64,000 nt of DNA from positions 143,741,686-143,805,685 of the forward strand of contig CAXKWD010000005.1 in NCBI GenBank assembly GCA_964059195.1, in the 5' to 3' direction. The translations under genes and the position numbers were made by a program. The first letter of the stretch is position 1, and every line of letters starts with the position of its first letter. This stretch comes from Ectobius pallidus. Its lineage: Eukaryota; Arthropoda; Insecta; Blattodea; Ectobiidae. This document shows, piece by piece, positions 21,446 to 33,443 of the stretch. Below the pieces are notes generated by a model. That model had not been told where the DNA came from. It saw only the letters and a program-made list of their open reading frames with translations, and searched no databases.

Positions 21446-24340
21446 GAAAAGAACAGATTTAGGTTTTTTGAAATTATTTCTTCATTGTACATGATTAACA
21501 TTAATGGTTTTGAAGAATTAATTAGTTTGGAGTCATTTTATAATTTTCTGTAAACCTATTTTACAATAACACTAAGTCACTAGTAGATCTAGGAACTTTT
21601 GCATGTTCCACTCTTTCATAGTGTGCTATAGAACAAACCTGAAATGAATTTTCCTGTTTAGGAATAAGAAGGAAATGGAATTATTTAAGTTGTATGGAAA
21701 TACAACGTAATGCCAGTTTAATACAAATAGAAATGGGACAGTAAGTGAAAAAAAAACGGTAGAAATTACGTCTCGGTGACTCACGGTGTACTTCTAGGAA
21801 TCTACAGTTTGCTTAACTCTTAGATAATTTATGTAAATGAGTAATGCTGTACTATTGCATCACGCTAAGTCAAGTACAAGGTTGCTTGGCACAATAGAGA
21901 AAGATAATTTCACTGTGTAAAATATTAATTATATTATATCTATTGCCATATGCTTAAGAATAGCCACGACAGTAACACAGAGGAATGTATATTGAAGTCT
22001 ATATTTGATGCACGAATTGCATAATCGCAAAGAGACACAGAAATATAGAAAATGCTTAAAAATTATAAAAGTTAAGTAAAATATGACAGAAGTAAATCAG
22101 TACATAATTTTTAAAACAAAAATTATAAAGCCGAGATATAAGAAAAGAAGAGAGATATAATGGGAGAAAGAAATAAGCAAAGAAAGAAAGAAAAAACAAA
22201 GAAAGAGTACTGGAGACCAGTGAAAACAACAAAAAAGGCAGGGTAAAAGATACAAAATTCATAATGAATATAAAAGATAGCTCGTTACACTTTTCAGTCT
22301 GTTTGCGAAGCGTACAGATTTGACCACACAACTACCTTCAAAGCATTCACTAACTAACTCTTTCTCTGGTTTCGTCTGAGGAATCATAATACATACAAAG
22401 CAATGTATGTAAACATCATTGCACTACTTTTTAGACTCGGATACATCTAAGAGCCTAAATTGTTAAAAGGGCTTCATATTCTTAAGCTATAAATGACTAT
22501 TTCATTTTATGATAAAATCTGGAATATTGCACTTAAACAAAATGACTGGAAATTCGTGCTCTCTCTTCCTCAAACTTCAGTAGTGCCTCGCGAAAATAAG
22601 GATTTGCAAGCGGATTTAAAAAAGTTATTGCGCAATCGTGCAATAACACAACTACCAGGTGCACAGTTATATAATTATTTATGTGTGTGTACTTCATCAT
22701 AGGCACTGACTTTGAGGGGAAGGTACTTTCTGATCCCCTCAAATTTAAATTTCATCATATTTAAAGTCAATGCTTAAATACTACAAATTTATTTCTTACT
22801 ACTGTCTCCCAACAAAACGGGGGATGGGCATAGATCTCTTTTGAAAATGTGGGACCATTTAAAATTTGTTAAATATAATAATGAAAGGATAGGGTATGAC
22901 ATTATGTATAATGCAAATCAAGGGTACTAGATGAAGGAAAAAAATCCATACGCGACTGCATCCCTTTAAGTTCGGCACGACTGGGAATTATACCCCAAAG
23001 CTTCCATCAGCTCCTTATGATGTGTTCCTTGACATTTCTCTATCGGATAAAGACTATTTTCACGCAAGAATACTGTTCACATCTTGTCATATCCATTCTA
23101 CAAGGCGGCTGTCTCACAACTAAACTACCATCGCCTCTATTTGTATAACCATACATCATAATGCTATGAAATTATGTGTCCATATAGCAGAGATGCCAAT
23201 TCCCCCATGACTTACAAGATCTCATGGTACCAACGCCTTACTTCGAGAGAAAATACTTACCAACACATATGCTACATACATCGTATTTTCATGTATGTTC
23301 TTCACTGATGAGCAAGACGCAAGCGCATGAGGGGTCGAAGAAGGCAAACAAAATAGATTCTTTTTGTATTTTATTTTTCTAAGCAGTAATTTATTAAATC
23401 AACATATCTATCCAAATTCTTTTGGAAGGCGTTAATTCAGTCTTAAGTACCTCTTTCCCATTCCTGGTATATTCGGTACTTCAACCATCCTCCTCGCGCG
23501 TTTTAAGCCATGCACTTGTAGTACTGAAGAGAGCCGTTTACCGGAATATTACAGCAAAATAAATGAAAAATAAAATTGTTTGGTGTCTCAGATGTTTTAC
23601 CGGATTTTGGCTATACTTAGTGTGCTTATTCCAAATTTATGTAAACAGTTTTTCTCTACCAGCTCTGCTTTTATATAGAGTGCCATTAACTTATAACATC
23701 TTTGCGAAATAAAATCTTGCTTGATAACATAGCTAGTGAAGGTTCTTGACCATACTTTGGACACATAGGACAAAAACTGAAAATAAAGCTGGATTATTTT
23801 TTGGCCCTCAAATTGACAGCTCATAAATCATAAACGACCGTACAATATGTGATACCATTAATTTTTTTAAAGACCCCATGTTATATTGTTATTGTAATGT
23901 TAATGTAATGTTAGTGTGTTGCTTTTATCTTCACATAATTTAGAAGCTAAGAATAGGCACTGGTTTTGATGTATATCAAACGTAAAATGGGATAATATGC
24001 ATAATGATAATACCATATCTCACAAAACTAAAGCCGATCGGGCAAAGGTAATGGTACATTTGGCATCAGCGACCCAAGGCATCAAAATGGCTGTTGGTCT
24101 GTGTTATCGAATTATCTTATTTCGAAATTTCTTTCAAATCTTTACTGTAGAAACAAATTCAAAGGCACACTGAGTCTGCTCTCCTGGTATATTCTAAACG
24201 GATTTTTAGGGTGTACGGACTTTTTCCCCTGAAATTTTATAGCTAGCAAATAAGTGAGTTTAGTAGGCACGAAATATGGGCAAATAAAAGAGCATCAACA
24301 GCCTTGCTCTGGGGGGGGGGGTGCTGTAGACAATCCAAGC
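21446..24340. other. No gene recognised
   Basis: AT-rich. The minus frame 22056-22331 is the shadow of an A/G-rich plus-strand stretch and is low-complexity. A TAATGT(TA) repeat patch lies at 23895-23925. A G10 run lies at 24311-24320. Confidence 0.5.
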
Positions 24341-24350
24341 GTATGCGGTA

Positions 24351-24898
24351 TACAGGGTGTTAATGAGTAACACCGAAATATTTTACCAGTGTATAGAGGG
24401 GACATAGACAAGCAACTTTTATTAGGAGATTTTTGCTCTATGGATTCAATTTTTCCTGTTACAGCATGAAATCTCCCAGGACATGGCCGCCACTGACTTC
24501 TAACATTAGAAAAAAATCCAAAACAAAGGAACTTCGTTGTTAAGACTGTAGTGAGTAGTTATGAATAAAAAAAAAAGACTAGTGCAGTGGCGACCAGTTA
24601 TGTGATTAGTCTGTAAATTTTGCAGATTATTTAAACACTAAATTATGATATAGCTGTTGACGAATGATTAGCAGTCAGGTTTTTATCGATCATTAGGAAA
24701 GCATGAAGTCAATTTAATGAACATGTTAACCCTATTTTGCGTAATTATTGATTTATGAGACCAAATTATAATGACTTTAGTGCCCTGTAGCATACACATT
24801 TTACGTCATAGAGCAAAAATCTCCTAATGAAAGTTGCTTGTCTAAGTCCCCTCTATATACAGGTAGAATATTTCGGTGTTATTTATTAACACCCTGTA
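24351..24898. mobile_element. MITE with 92-bp terminal inverted repeats and TA duplication
   Basis: The left arm 24351-24442, starting TACAGGGTGTTAAT, is matched at about 92% by the inverted right arm 24807-24898. TA dinucleotides flank both ends (24349-24350, 24899-24900). Length 548 bp, interior non-coding. The TA target and long inverted repeats point to a Tc1/mariner-type non-autonomous element. The ends do not match the mariner fragments elsewhere in the window. Confidence 0.85.
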
Positions 24899-24900
24899 TA

Positions 24901-26160
24901 ATTACACATAGGCTAACATGGATCTGCAGATTACTCTCTTTATCCTTTGCAGGAATGCAAAATTCAGCAAATGGCTTTAGCGATTAGAGTGTCCTTAAAT
25001 GCTATGGTCCGATATCCAGTTTCCGCTAGCAGGATACAAGTGATAATGACTTCGTTTCATATCATTCCAAATACTTTTTTTAACCACACAGTTGCATGAA
25101 CTTCCTGTTTTTTACAGACTAGCCAGTATTTAGACTATAACTTGATGCCAACTTGATACAAAGCTATTCTAACTTAAGATTCGAGAGCTCTTCTTCATTT
25201 CAATGACATTAACCTTACCCAAGTTGAGATTCTGAATGTATTATATTACATAAAGAGGTTCCTCAAGTGTGTGCGATGGCGGGCATACATATTGCGTTCA
25301 GTCATTTCTGGTTCTACATATTACACAGATTGATGTGAGAGAATCCCAGCAGGAAGCCTAAATGTTGGCTCATTGTGCACCCGGTGAGGGTAAGGAGTAG
25401 ACTAGGGCATTCCCTGCCTATAAGTGTAAGCGAAATCCGCCTTTCAAGTTTCACAGATTGTTCTAGGATAATGAAGAAATGTTTTCATGTGGGGACAAAA
25501 GATCTCCGATACTTAAATACACAGCAATTTGCTATTGATTTGTGATGAATGTGATGTCCTTTCGTGGATTCCGATGCATTACTAAGATAAATAAGTTAAT
25601 TACTCATTCCCTGGCAGGTAGATAATGTAATCAATAACAAAACAGCATCCGGGAATTTCATAAAGTAAAAATCATTTATGCCATATCTGGTGATCAAGCT
25701 GGCCATCTTCGCTATCGTATCTTGTGGTGTGATTGCAAACATAATTATACTCAGTAAAACGATACTTCAAAGAGTAAATAAACTAGAATCCGGTAAACTA
25801 TAAATTTAATACAGGAGTAAACACATAAGTCTACTAATTATTGTTAGAAATTTATAGACAGGAGACTCTAGGTTTCCCATACTAAAACATTCGCTCAAGA
25901 TCAATCACCAGTGGTTAGTTATCTATAAAGTTTGCTTCCACCCTATCAAGTTTATAAACCTTTCTCAACGCTGGTATCCAAGAAATAACGAAACATTTAA
26001 TTCCATGAAATGTTCAGATTTGTTTCCTTATTTATTTATGATTATTTAACGATAATGCATACTGTTAACGAGGGCCTGTACCAGTCGCCAGAATACTGAA
26101 ATTTTGTGCCACTACAATTCTTCTCCATTCCTGTAAATCTATATGGGCCTATATAGTACT
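24901..26160. other. No gene recognised
   Basis: AT-rich with no clear features. Confidence 0.5.
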
Positions 26161-26171
26161 GTCGCATTTAG

Positions 26172-26250
26172 GCAAACAGAATGTCATTCCCAGGGATCAA
26201 ACCCCTGACCTTGGAACAGAATGTCGGTGCTTTGCTGAATATTCTATTCA
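26172..26250 (-). mobile_element. tRNA-like head (SINE remnant)
   Basis: The minus strand has GGTCAGGGGTTTGATCCCTG, a good box B with its 5-bp T-stem, preceded by a degenerate box A region. Probably a solitary SINE head or tRNA pseudogene. Confidence 0.45.
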
Positions 26251-26261
26251 AGGCCAGTTAT

Positions 26262-26490
26262 TAATTGCCAGAATGGTACTTTACAAGACTGTGTGGGGGG
26301 CTAGAAAATGTCTGTCCGTCTGTACTCCGTCCTTGTGTCTGTACGCGCTGTAACTCAAATTATCTTTATGAGATTTTCTTGAAACTTAGTATACGCATTT
26401 ATAACATCCATTGGAAGACTAATGATATCAGACCAAATCGGTTGACCGGTACCGGAGAAAGCCCAATTTAGTGCCTATTTTATGGTAATA
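26262..26490 (+). repeat. Interspersed repeat, family R1 (copy 1)
   Basis: It runs from TTAATTGCCAGAATGGTACTTTA, through CTGTCCGTCTGTACTCCGTC and GGTTGACCGGTACCGGAG, to TTTAGTGCCTATTTTATGGT. An inverted copy at 42672-42895 aligns over its whole length at roughly three quarters identity by eye. Class unknown; there is no coding capacity. Confidence 0.75.
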
Positions 26491-26634
26491 TATTAGAAAG
26501 AATTTATCAAATGCAAATCAGTTATCATGAAAACATATTGTTTTAGAGTGTTCATTTAGGCTTAGGAAGTTGCAATACATTTAGCTTTGACAAAAAACAC
26601 TATTCCTCAGAGATACTTATCAAACTAGACCGTT

Positions 26635-26817
26635 AAACTGAGCGAGGTGGCCGAGATGGTAACGTCTTGGACTCACATCCTGGAAGTCCCTGGTTCAAAT
26701 CCCGTAGCCGGCCAATTTGATATCTTTGTTGTAATTTTATGTGAGTGTGCGATTGTCAAGATATCACAAAACTGTATAGTTCTGCTGATGCTGGACAATG
26801 TTAATATGATTTTTTTT
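26635..26817 (+). mobile_element. tRNA-derived SINE, family B, with 13-bp TSD and poly(T) end
   Basis: GAGCGAGGTGGCCGAGATGG (box A) and CCTGGTTCAAATCCCG (box B) form a tRNA-like head at about 26640-26712, followed by a 100-base AT-rich body. The element ends in a run of eight T, which would serve as an RNA polymerase III terminator. The duplication AAACTAGACCGTT flanks it at 26622-26634 and 26818-26830 without mismatch. Related heads occur at 43111-43270 (inverted) and 56757-56905. Confidence 0.88.
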
Positions 26818-26830
26818 AAACTAGACCGTT

Positions 26831-27910
26831 GTTCTCCCGTAAGTCCTGCTTAATGAATCAATCAGGAGCTTAACTCGGAAATCGATTAAAAAAACTTAAT
26901 TTTATGCATATGCAATTATAACTGATTAAACAAAAACTCTACCACATTGTCAGTTAACCTGATTTTATTTATATTTAATTTTAGATTTAAATTTCGTTTC
27001 AAAAACAAATGTAGAAATTGGAGAAGATATTTCAAAAAGTGAAAAGTATAACTTATTACACTTGCACAGGGGTGTAATATAGAAGTAATTTAGCCATTCC
27101 TCTCTGAGTATACAAGATATCTGCCGGACACACCTTTCTGGCTACACCGGGCCAGAATCATGAACGTTGATAAACCCTTTATATAACTCTGATCCCGTGA
27201 TGACGTGAACTGGTTTCTCTCGGAATAATTTGGGTCACCGCCTGACTAAGAACTTGTGTTGAAATAAACAAAATTTTAATACATCCAGTCTTCTGCTCTG
27301 ATACATACTAAATACTTACTAAAATAACCATAAAGATTTTCAATCGCAATTAGGCCTACTCATCTACTCCAATACGACAAATTTGCTTCAAAATAATCTG
27401 AAATAATTACATCAGTCTAATACGAATCAATTAGTACGGTAAAAACAGCTACATTTTTATGGATTTCAATTCTTAACATAAAACTAGCCATGTCTGAAGT
27501 AACCCTCAACAGCCAGAAATGAAGAAAAAATGTATGAGATTATCTGAATGGGAATCCAACATTCACATGGTAAAATACGCTTAAGAATCGAGAAGTGTTT
27601 TTATATATCAAATCATTCTTATTTACAAATTCTATTTGTCCGCTAATCCACGAATTTGTGAACAGTGACATCATCCGGCAATGAATACCTTAACCGAATT
27701 TATCAATTCTAGAATACCATATATAGTGCAGGTAATGTAAAGAAAGCGTTGAGATGTCACATAGTTATTATCTGGAATCAGGATAATTTATTATAATATC
27801 CCGCTGCTTTACTGTCTCCTATCATAACCGCTGTTGCTTACGTGGTGAAGAGCTTGGAATTGGTCGGAGCAACAGTCGACAAAAGAACCCTGGCTTATAT
27901 ATAGGCCTAC
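26831..27910. other. No gene recognised
   Basis: AT-rich; TAGGCCTA at 27351 and 27902, followed by a short (AT)n run at 27911-27928. Confidence 0.5.
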
Positions 27911-27930
27911 ATATATATATATATATACAT

Positions 27931-28380
27931 ATTTACTTACTCATTGGCAATTGAAAATGCCCAAGCAAGCTAAAGGAATATCATCTATTTTACGGAACCC
28001 GAAGGTTCATTGCCGCGCTCACTTAAGCCCGCCATTCAATCCTATTCTGTGCTAACTCCATCGAACCATCCCTCGCAAATCCTACTTCTCTTAAATCTAT
28101 CCTAATATTGTCCTCCCACCTACGTCTAGGTCTCCCAAGTGGTCTCTTCCCTTCGGCTCTCCCAGTCAATATTTTTTAGATGTGTCTTTCATCCCCCATG
28201 CGCGCAACATGTCCAGCCCATTTCATCCTCCGTGATTCAATTACCGTGATTACTATATCCGGTGACGAGTACAATTTATGAAGATCGTCGTTATGCAGTT
28301 TTCTCCAGTCCCCATTTTCATTTCTCTTAGGCTCAAATATTTTCCTAAGCACCCTGTTTTCGAATACCCTCAGACTATGT
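27931..28380 (-). mobile_element. LINE ORF2 C-terminal tail and 3' end (copy 3 of 5)
   Basis: This is the longest of the five in coding content. On the minus strand it gives RVFENRVLRKIFEP, ENGDWRKLHN, DDLHKLYSSPDIV, SRRMKWAGHVARMGDERHI, a stop, ILTGRAEGKRPLGRPRRR, WEDNIRIDLREVG, MELAQNRIEWRA and AAMNLRVP. The 3' end reaches a short (AAGT) tail at 27931-27942. It has frameshifts and stops and is 5'-truncated. Confidence 0.87.
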
Positions 28381-29330
28381 TCTTCCCGAAGAATAATTCA
28401 CAATATTTTTTACGCGTTCCCGTTGTCAAAACAGCAAGATGGAGTGATAATTTATTTCTAATTTTACTCTTCTAAATCTGTCACCGTATGCAGGAAACTC
28501 TGCAAAACTAAAATGAGTTTTTTTGACAGATGTGAGTGAGAACCCTGCATATATAATTAAAATTGCAAGAGGAGTGTTGGTTAGTCTCCAGTTTTACTTC
28601 ACGGTTTGCTGAATACCGTCTGAAATGTATATTTTTGTATGAAATCAACACTAATGAAGACTCTTCATGTAGAGATGAGTTAGCACATCGGAATGGATAG
28701 CAATATTGAATATTCAATATTAAAACTATTTTCCATAAGTATAGCATGCCATGTATTGCATATGCATTGAGGTACTATGTTCGCAAATAGCTCTGTCTTC
28801 AAGTCCCATTGTTTCTATGTACTTCAAGCTCCAATGGTTTATCGTGCATGCAAATAGGAACAGATATAAACTCCATATTTCCTGACGCGTCACTATTGAA
28901 TTTTTGTTTGTTTTATTTCCAGCCATCCGTTAATCATGAATTCAGCAAATACTTTTAATTTGAAGCAGAAACACAAATGTTGTTATATCATAGATACTGC
29001 AATTTGTTTATAGATTTTAAGCTTGGAAAAAATGTTGTTATCTACTGAATTAAATTTTTTACAAATAGCAAACAAACAGAAGGGAAAATGAAAACTTTTC
29101 GTTAGTTATTTTAGTTTATTTTTTAGTTTGGAAATTCAGATGATTACGCGAGACACATCCACCTTTATTCTCCTTCCCATCTCTCTCTTTCATGCTCGTG
29201 GTTATGTGTTCTTCGTTCTCAGACCTGTTTGAAAGATTTTTGCCATCAAAATGAATTTTTTTGATGAAAACAGACGTAATTTTCTGATTAAAAACAGATC
29301 GAAGAATAAACGGGAAAACTGCATTTTCAC
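28381..29330. other. No gene recognised
   Basis: AT-rich; short frames only. Confidence 0.5.
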
Positions 29331-29388
29331 AAACACTAGTGTCCAATCCGTCATAGGAGAAGGGTCTGTCTGGCGCTGTGAATTGAAC

Positions 29389-29460
29389 TCTGGCTTAGCT
29401 CAGTTGGGAGAGCATTGGCACGGATAGCCAAAAGTCCTGGGTACAAGACCCAGTGTCAGA
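29389..29460 (+). pseudogene. tRNA-like cloverleaf (SINE head or tRNA pseudogene)
   Basis: The 72 bases fold as a cloverleaf: acceptor TCTGGCT/TGTCAGA (six of seven pairs counting one G-U), D-arm GCTC/GAGC, anticodon arm TTGGC/GCCAA with loop ACGGATA, and T-arm CTGGG/CCCAG with loop TACAAGA. Box A, TAGCTCAGTTGG, is perfect. Base 33 is C instead of U and T55 is A, so it is not a normal working tRNA; the loop would place GGA at the anticodon. A 7-bp repeat TGTCCAA flanks it at 29340-29346 and 29492-29498, and ATAGGAGAA/TTCTCCTAT form an outer inverted pair. This suggests a transposed SINE. Confidence 0.65.
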
Positions 29461-29498
29461 TAAATTTTTCTCCTATAATATTATCATGTAATGTCCAA

Positions 29499-30380
29499 CA
29501 GAGGCAATAATCTGTGGTACATGAAAGCATATATGCATATATCTATCTTGAATGTTACCTGCCAAAGCGATTGCTTTTGTATATTCGATGGTTTTTAATA
29601 CGACTTTCCAATTTCTGGCTATATTAAAACAAACATTTTCATCGTAGAAATTGTGTTTTATGTAGTTCCGAATTCATCATAGCTTATCTGAAAATTTAAT
29701 TTATTAAATTCCGTTCAACGAAAAAATCGCAAATTGTACGCACATTTATAAATGGGGACAACCATTTATAAATAAAATTAAATAGAGCACTTCAAATAAT
29801 TTTCTCCCTATAAAAGCTCATTTCTGTTCACAATAATGGGACATAAATTAATAGGCCTCAAAACAACAATAATCTTCATTCTAGCAAATACTTATGTTGG
29901 TGAATTCTCCAAAGTAAAAAATAAAAATAAAATAAAAAGTCTTGTCACAACCAAGAACACAGTCATCTAAAAATATTCGGAAATTTGTACGCAAGTGAGC
30001 AACATTAGATTTTACCCTGAAATGCGCTGGAGTTTCGCTGAAACAACTCCATTAAACCAGGAATCACGATCTAACACCCGGCTTACAGAATGCATTCCAT
30101 TCAGGAAGAGAACAGCAGGAGTCAAATGAACTACTGCGACTATGCAAGAGCATCTAATGTACTGTGCAGAAGTTGCTTGGTAACAACCAATGACGTAATA
30201 GCGTCGAATTGAAATTAAGGTCATGTCATGTGTTATTGCGTCACTATTTGTTTGATAGGTGTACTAGCAAGGTGAAAAGTGAACTAATTTCCATTACTCA
30301 TGTCTCATGTGGAGGACAAAAACGATAGAATAATAGCACGGTTTTTCAATTATTTTCTTAACGTATTAGGCTACGATTGT
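29499..30380. other. No gene recognised
   Basis: AT-rich; a short GC-richer patch at 30010-30220 carries a 70-codon minus frame that I cannot assign. Confidence 0.5.
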
Positions 30381-30384
30381 TAAC

Positions 30385-30530
30385 TTTATTTATTTATTTA
30401 TTTATTTATTTATTCTGCCAACTACAGAAATAAATCCCAATTACAGTTGGGGTAGTTTCTCCAATAAGTGTTGTACAATATAAAAATGCAATACAATAAA
30501 TTAATGTGTGAGGATAAAGAAGATGACACA
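30385..30530 (-). mobile_element. LINE 3' end with (AAAT)n tail
   Basis: On the minus strand a short unique stretch ending CCCAACTGTAATTGGGATTT and CTGTAGTTGGCAGAAT runs into (AAAT)n (30385-30414 on the plus strand as TTTA). TTACAGTTGGGG and CCCAATTACAG suggest a small hairpin just before the tail. This resembles insect LINE 3' ends; no coding part is present. Confidence 0.4.
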
Positions 30531-30888
30531 TGAATGACTTGTAATAAATACAATCAATTTAACAAGAAAAATTAAAAATTAAGCCATAACTAACGTTTTT
30601 GGCAGAATAGAAGGGTAAAAGCTTTCACTTTTTCAGAAGAGACAAGCAAAGTAGAACATATGCAAAACCTAATTAGCAAGTAATTTGTCTTTACAACTCC
30701 CTGTATCAGTTTTCTGAAACTCATTTATCTTGTGTTGAAGTTTCTTTAATAATAATTATGCAGGCAACAAATACATTATGATAAGGACATTATAATACTT
30801 CACGAATACACGTAAATATGCTCACCTACAATATTTACAATCCTGATAATTCGTTACAAATGTCGTCATTCGCAAATAATTCAGTTTT

Positions 30889-30960
30889 GACCGCCTGCAT
30901 GGTCTAGCGTTCCCAGGCCCTGGTTTGATTTTTCTGAGGTAGGGAGTTCCGGAATGTGAT
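30889..30960 (+). mobile_element. Degenerate tRNA-like head
   Basis: CCGCCTGCATGGTCTAGCG resembles box A, and CCCTGGTTTGATTTTT resembles box B with a shortened spacer. Probably an old SINE fragment. Confidence 0.3.
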
Positions 30961-31640
30961 GCATATAGCACATCATAGGGAAAATTGGGGATTTAAAATG
31001 TAGTTATTGTAGTTACAAAAATAATAATGTAGTTTTTAAAAAACGATAATGTAGTTATTCCAGTCGCAAAATCCATCAACAACGGCCAAGAAGTCGGTAT
31101 GCTGACTACATGCCCCCTATTCCTGCCTTCTGTCCATAGTAGATGACGCTGCTGACTTATAGTAGGGCCTGTTCTACAAGGATGTACCGCCCGGAAAGAA
31201 AGTCTTATAGCAGTATATTTCCTACTTTGCCAACAACAACAAAATAGTATGGATTCAATATATCTAGGCAATGTCCTCTTAAAATACCCAAATATATAAA
31301 TTACCAACATTTAAGGTACCGGTAACATTAGTAATACCATAATGAGTAGTAGTGACATGTTTACTTAAGCTTTTGATGTTTCTTTTCAGGTGAGCTATCT
31401 CCAATGATAGGTGAGGTTTACAGATTATGCGCAGAATTATGTAAGTAAAACCTACACATAAGATATCTTTTCACTTTTAGAACATTAAAAAATTTGCGTA
31501 TATGATTAAGGATAGCAAAGTACACTGCGCATGTCAACCAATCCGTGAAATTAAGAAGGCCTACAGATCCCTGCTCAGTTAAATGTATGGACCTCAGGTC
31601 GTAACGGGTAGAAAAATATGGTGCTCTCTGCATAATGCTT
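30961..31640. other. No gene recognised
   Basis: Mixed composition; the 105-codon minus frame 30993-31310 shows no domain I recognise. Confidence 0.45.
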
Positions 31641-31650
31641 CATCCCTTTG

Positions 31651-31927
31651 CAGGGGCGGATCCATGGGGGGGGGGGAAATGGGGGAAATTTCCCCCCCCC
31701 CCAAAATTTGTAACATTAAGCACAAATTATTGAAAATTTATTAGAACATAACCCAAATACTTAAATTAAAGCAACGACATTCATTATTTTGAAATACCTT
31801 TGTAAGAAAATGCTGAAATGTTCATTTTGTTTTCAATTGTGTACTGGGAATAATTAATTTTTATGAGTAAAAACTTCCCTCTCTACTTTAGTTCCCCCCC
31901 CAAAATGTCTCTCTGGATCCGCCACTG
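31651..31927. mobile_element. Short hAT-type MITE with perfect 8-bp TSD
   Basis: The 277-bp element starts CAGGGGCGGATCCATGG and ends, inverted, CAGTGGCGGATCCAGAGAG. TCCCTTTG flanks both sides exactly (31643-31650, 31928-31935). Long G and C runs sit near both ends and can pair with each other. A similar left end (CAGTGGCGGATCCAGGG) occurs at 47849. The interior is non-coding. Confidence 0.9.
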
Positions 31928-31935
31928 TCCCTTTG

Positions 31936-33435
31936 GTATGTATGAATTCCGTGAACGGTGAAATAGTTTAATGAAATAGGGCCTATTAACTGAATCGCTG
32001 ATTTTAGAAACTTCATAAGTAAGACAAACAAAATGTTAGGAGAGGTTAACACTGTATAAATATAAATATATCGATCCAAATCAAATTATTGTTAGTATGT
32101 ACGCCTACATTATGATGGTCAATTATGCATACTTGTTTACTCATCACTCATTGTAATTAATAGAAACGTTTTCCAATAGTATAGGCTTACATATGACATT
32201 TCTCAATTCAACAGGATTTATTTTCGAAATCATATCAAAATGAATCGCAACATCATCAAAATTAAACACATAAAAAAATATTTAAAAGGAACTAAAAGTG
32301 TTGCATTTATATAGAATAATAGAATGACTATTTTCTCCTACATTTTCAAGAGTTTGTTACAATATTTCAGTTCATTCGTCATCAATGACCTCACTATGAT
32401 CTCTCAGACCATTTCATTTAAGTGTATGCCATATACAAAATTAAGAAAAACTCCTGATATTCTGCTGATATGTATCGCAATATGTTTCTTATTTTTTATT
32501 TTATCTTCCAGTATACTGTCCGTTTCAGATGTATTGAGAAATGAAGTAAATGGTGGTTGTAACGGGAGAAAAGCAGGGTTCACCAGCTAGCAAAATTCAT
32601 GTTGAAATTTATAGAAATAAATAATACTAAAGCGCTATTTTTAAAATTAATTATGGTAATACTGAATGTACCATGCAAACAATACTTTCAAAATTACGTT
32701 TACCTCTTTCTGTTCTTAAGACATTCACAAATTACAAGGAAATTTTCGATCTGTGAAGCGAAATAATGTGAATAAGGCTTAGGGTTGCAGAATGTGTGTC
32801 TGAACAAGGTTGGCCACTGTCCAATAGGATATGAGTAATAAAAATTAGGTCGTTTACCTTCGTTATCAATCCGCATTTTTTTCTCCCAAGACATCTGGTA
32901 TGGATAGTAGATACTTTCAATGCATCCATAAGCAAGAGCAGAAGCCAATGAGCCGGTGTGAGAGAAATGTATGTTTCGCTATGGGATTATCAATGTATCC
33001 GAATGCTCATTCTCCCTTGGAATAGATTTCCCCAAACTCTCGTGCACTGAATATCAATCCTTTCGTGGTAAAGGCATATCCTTGGCAAATTGCTCTTACA
33101 TCAGTAATGTAGAATACATTCACTCCCAGCTGCCGGAAATAACACCTCCTGGAGTGGTATTTTGGAAAATAAGTCAGTCCTTTGACTACACAGCTGTGTT
33201 GTGAAGAGAAGTGTCTTAAAACAACACAACGAAATCTCTTATCTCCAATTTAACTGCATATTGTTGCTTGGCTTATGCCATTTCTCAACCCACTGATGGG
33301 CTTATCAAGAATCAAACAAAGCAATAAGCCGATATTATGCAAATCGCTTACCCTACTTATGATTCTCAGATCAGCGATTCAATTTAACTTTACTGAGCCA
33401 TCTAAATCAGCTACTACAAATCAATTCATATATAC
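31936..33435. other. No gene recognised
   Basis: AT-rich with small frames at 32324-32590, 32700-32948 and 32971-33204, none with recognisable motifs. Confidence 0.5.
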
Positions 33436-33443
33436 ATGATAAT

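Noticed and set aside
22056..22331. 91-codon minus-strand frame rich in leucine, phenylalanine and serine
   Set aside because: It is the complement of an A/G-rich low-complexity stretch and has no domain.
24311..24320. G10 run and other G-runs (40994, 51123, 54385) as quadruplex sites
   Set aside because: Single homopolymers next to repeats, with no four-run pattern.
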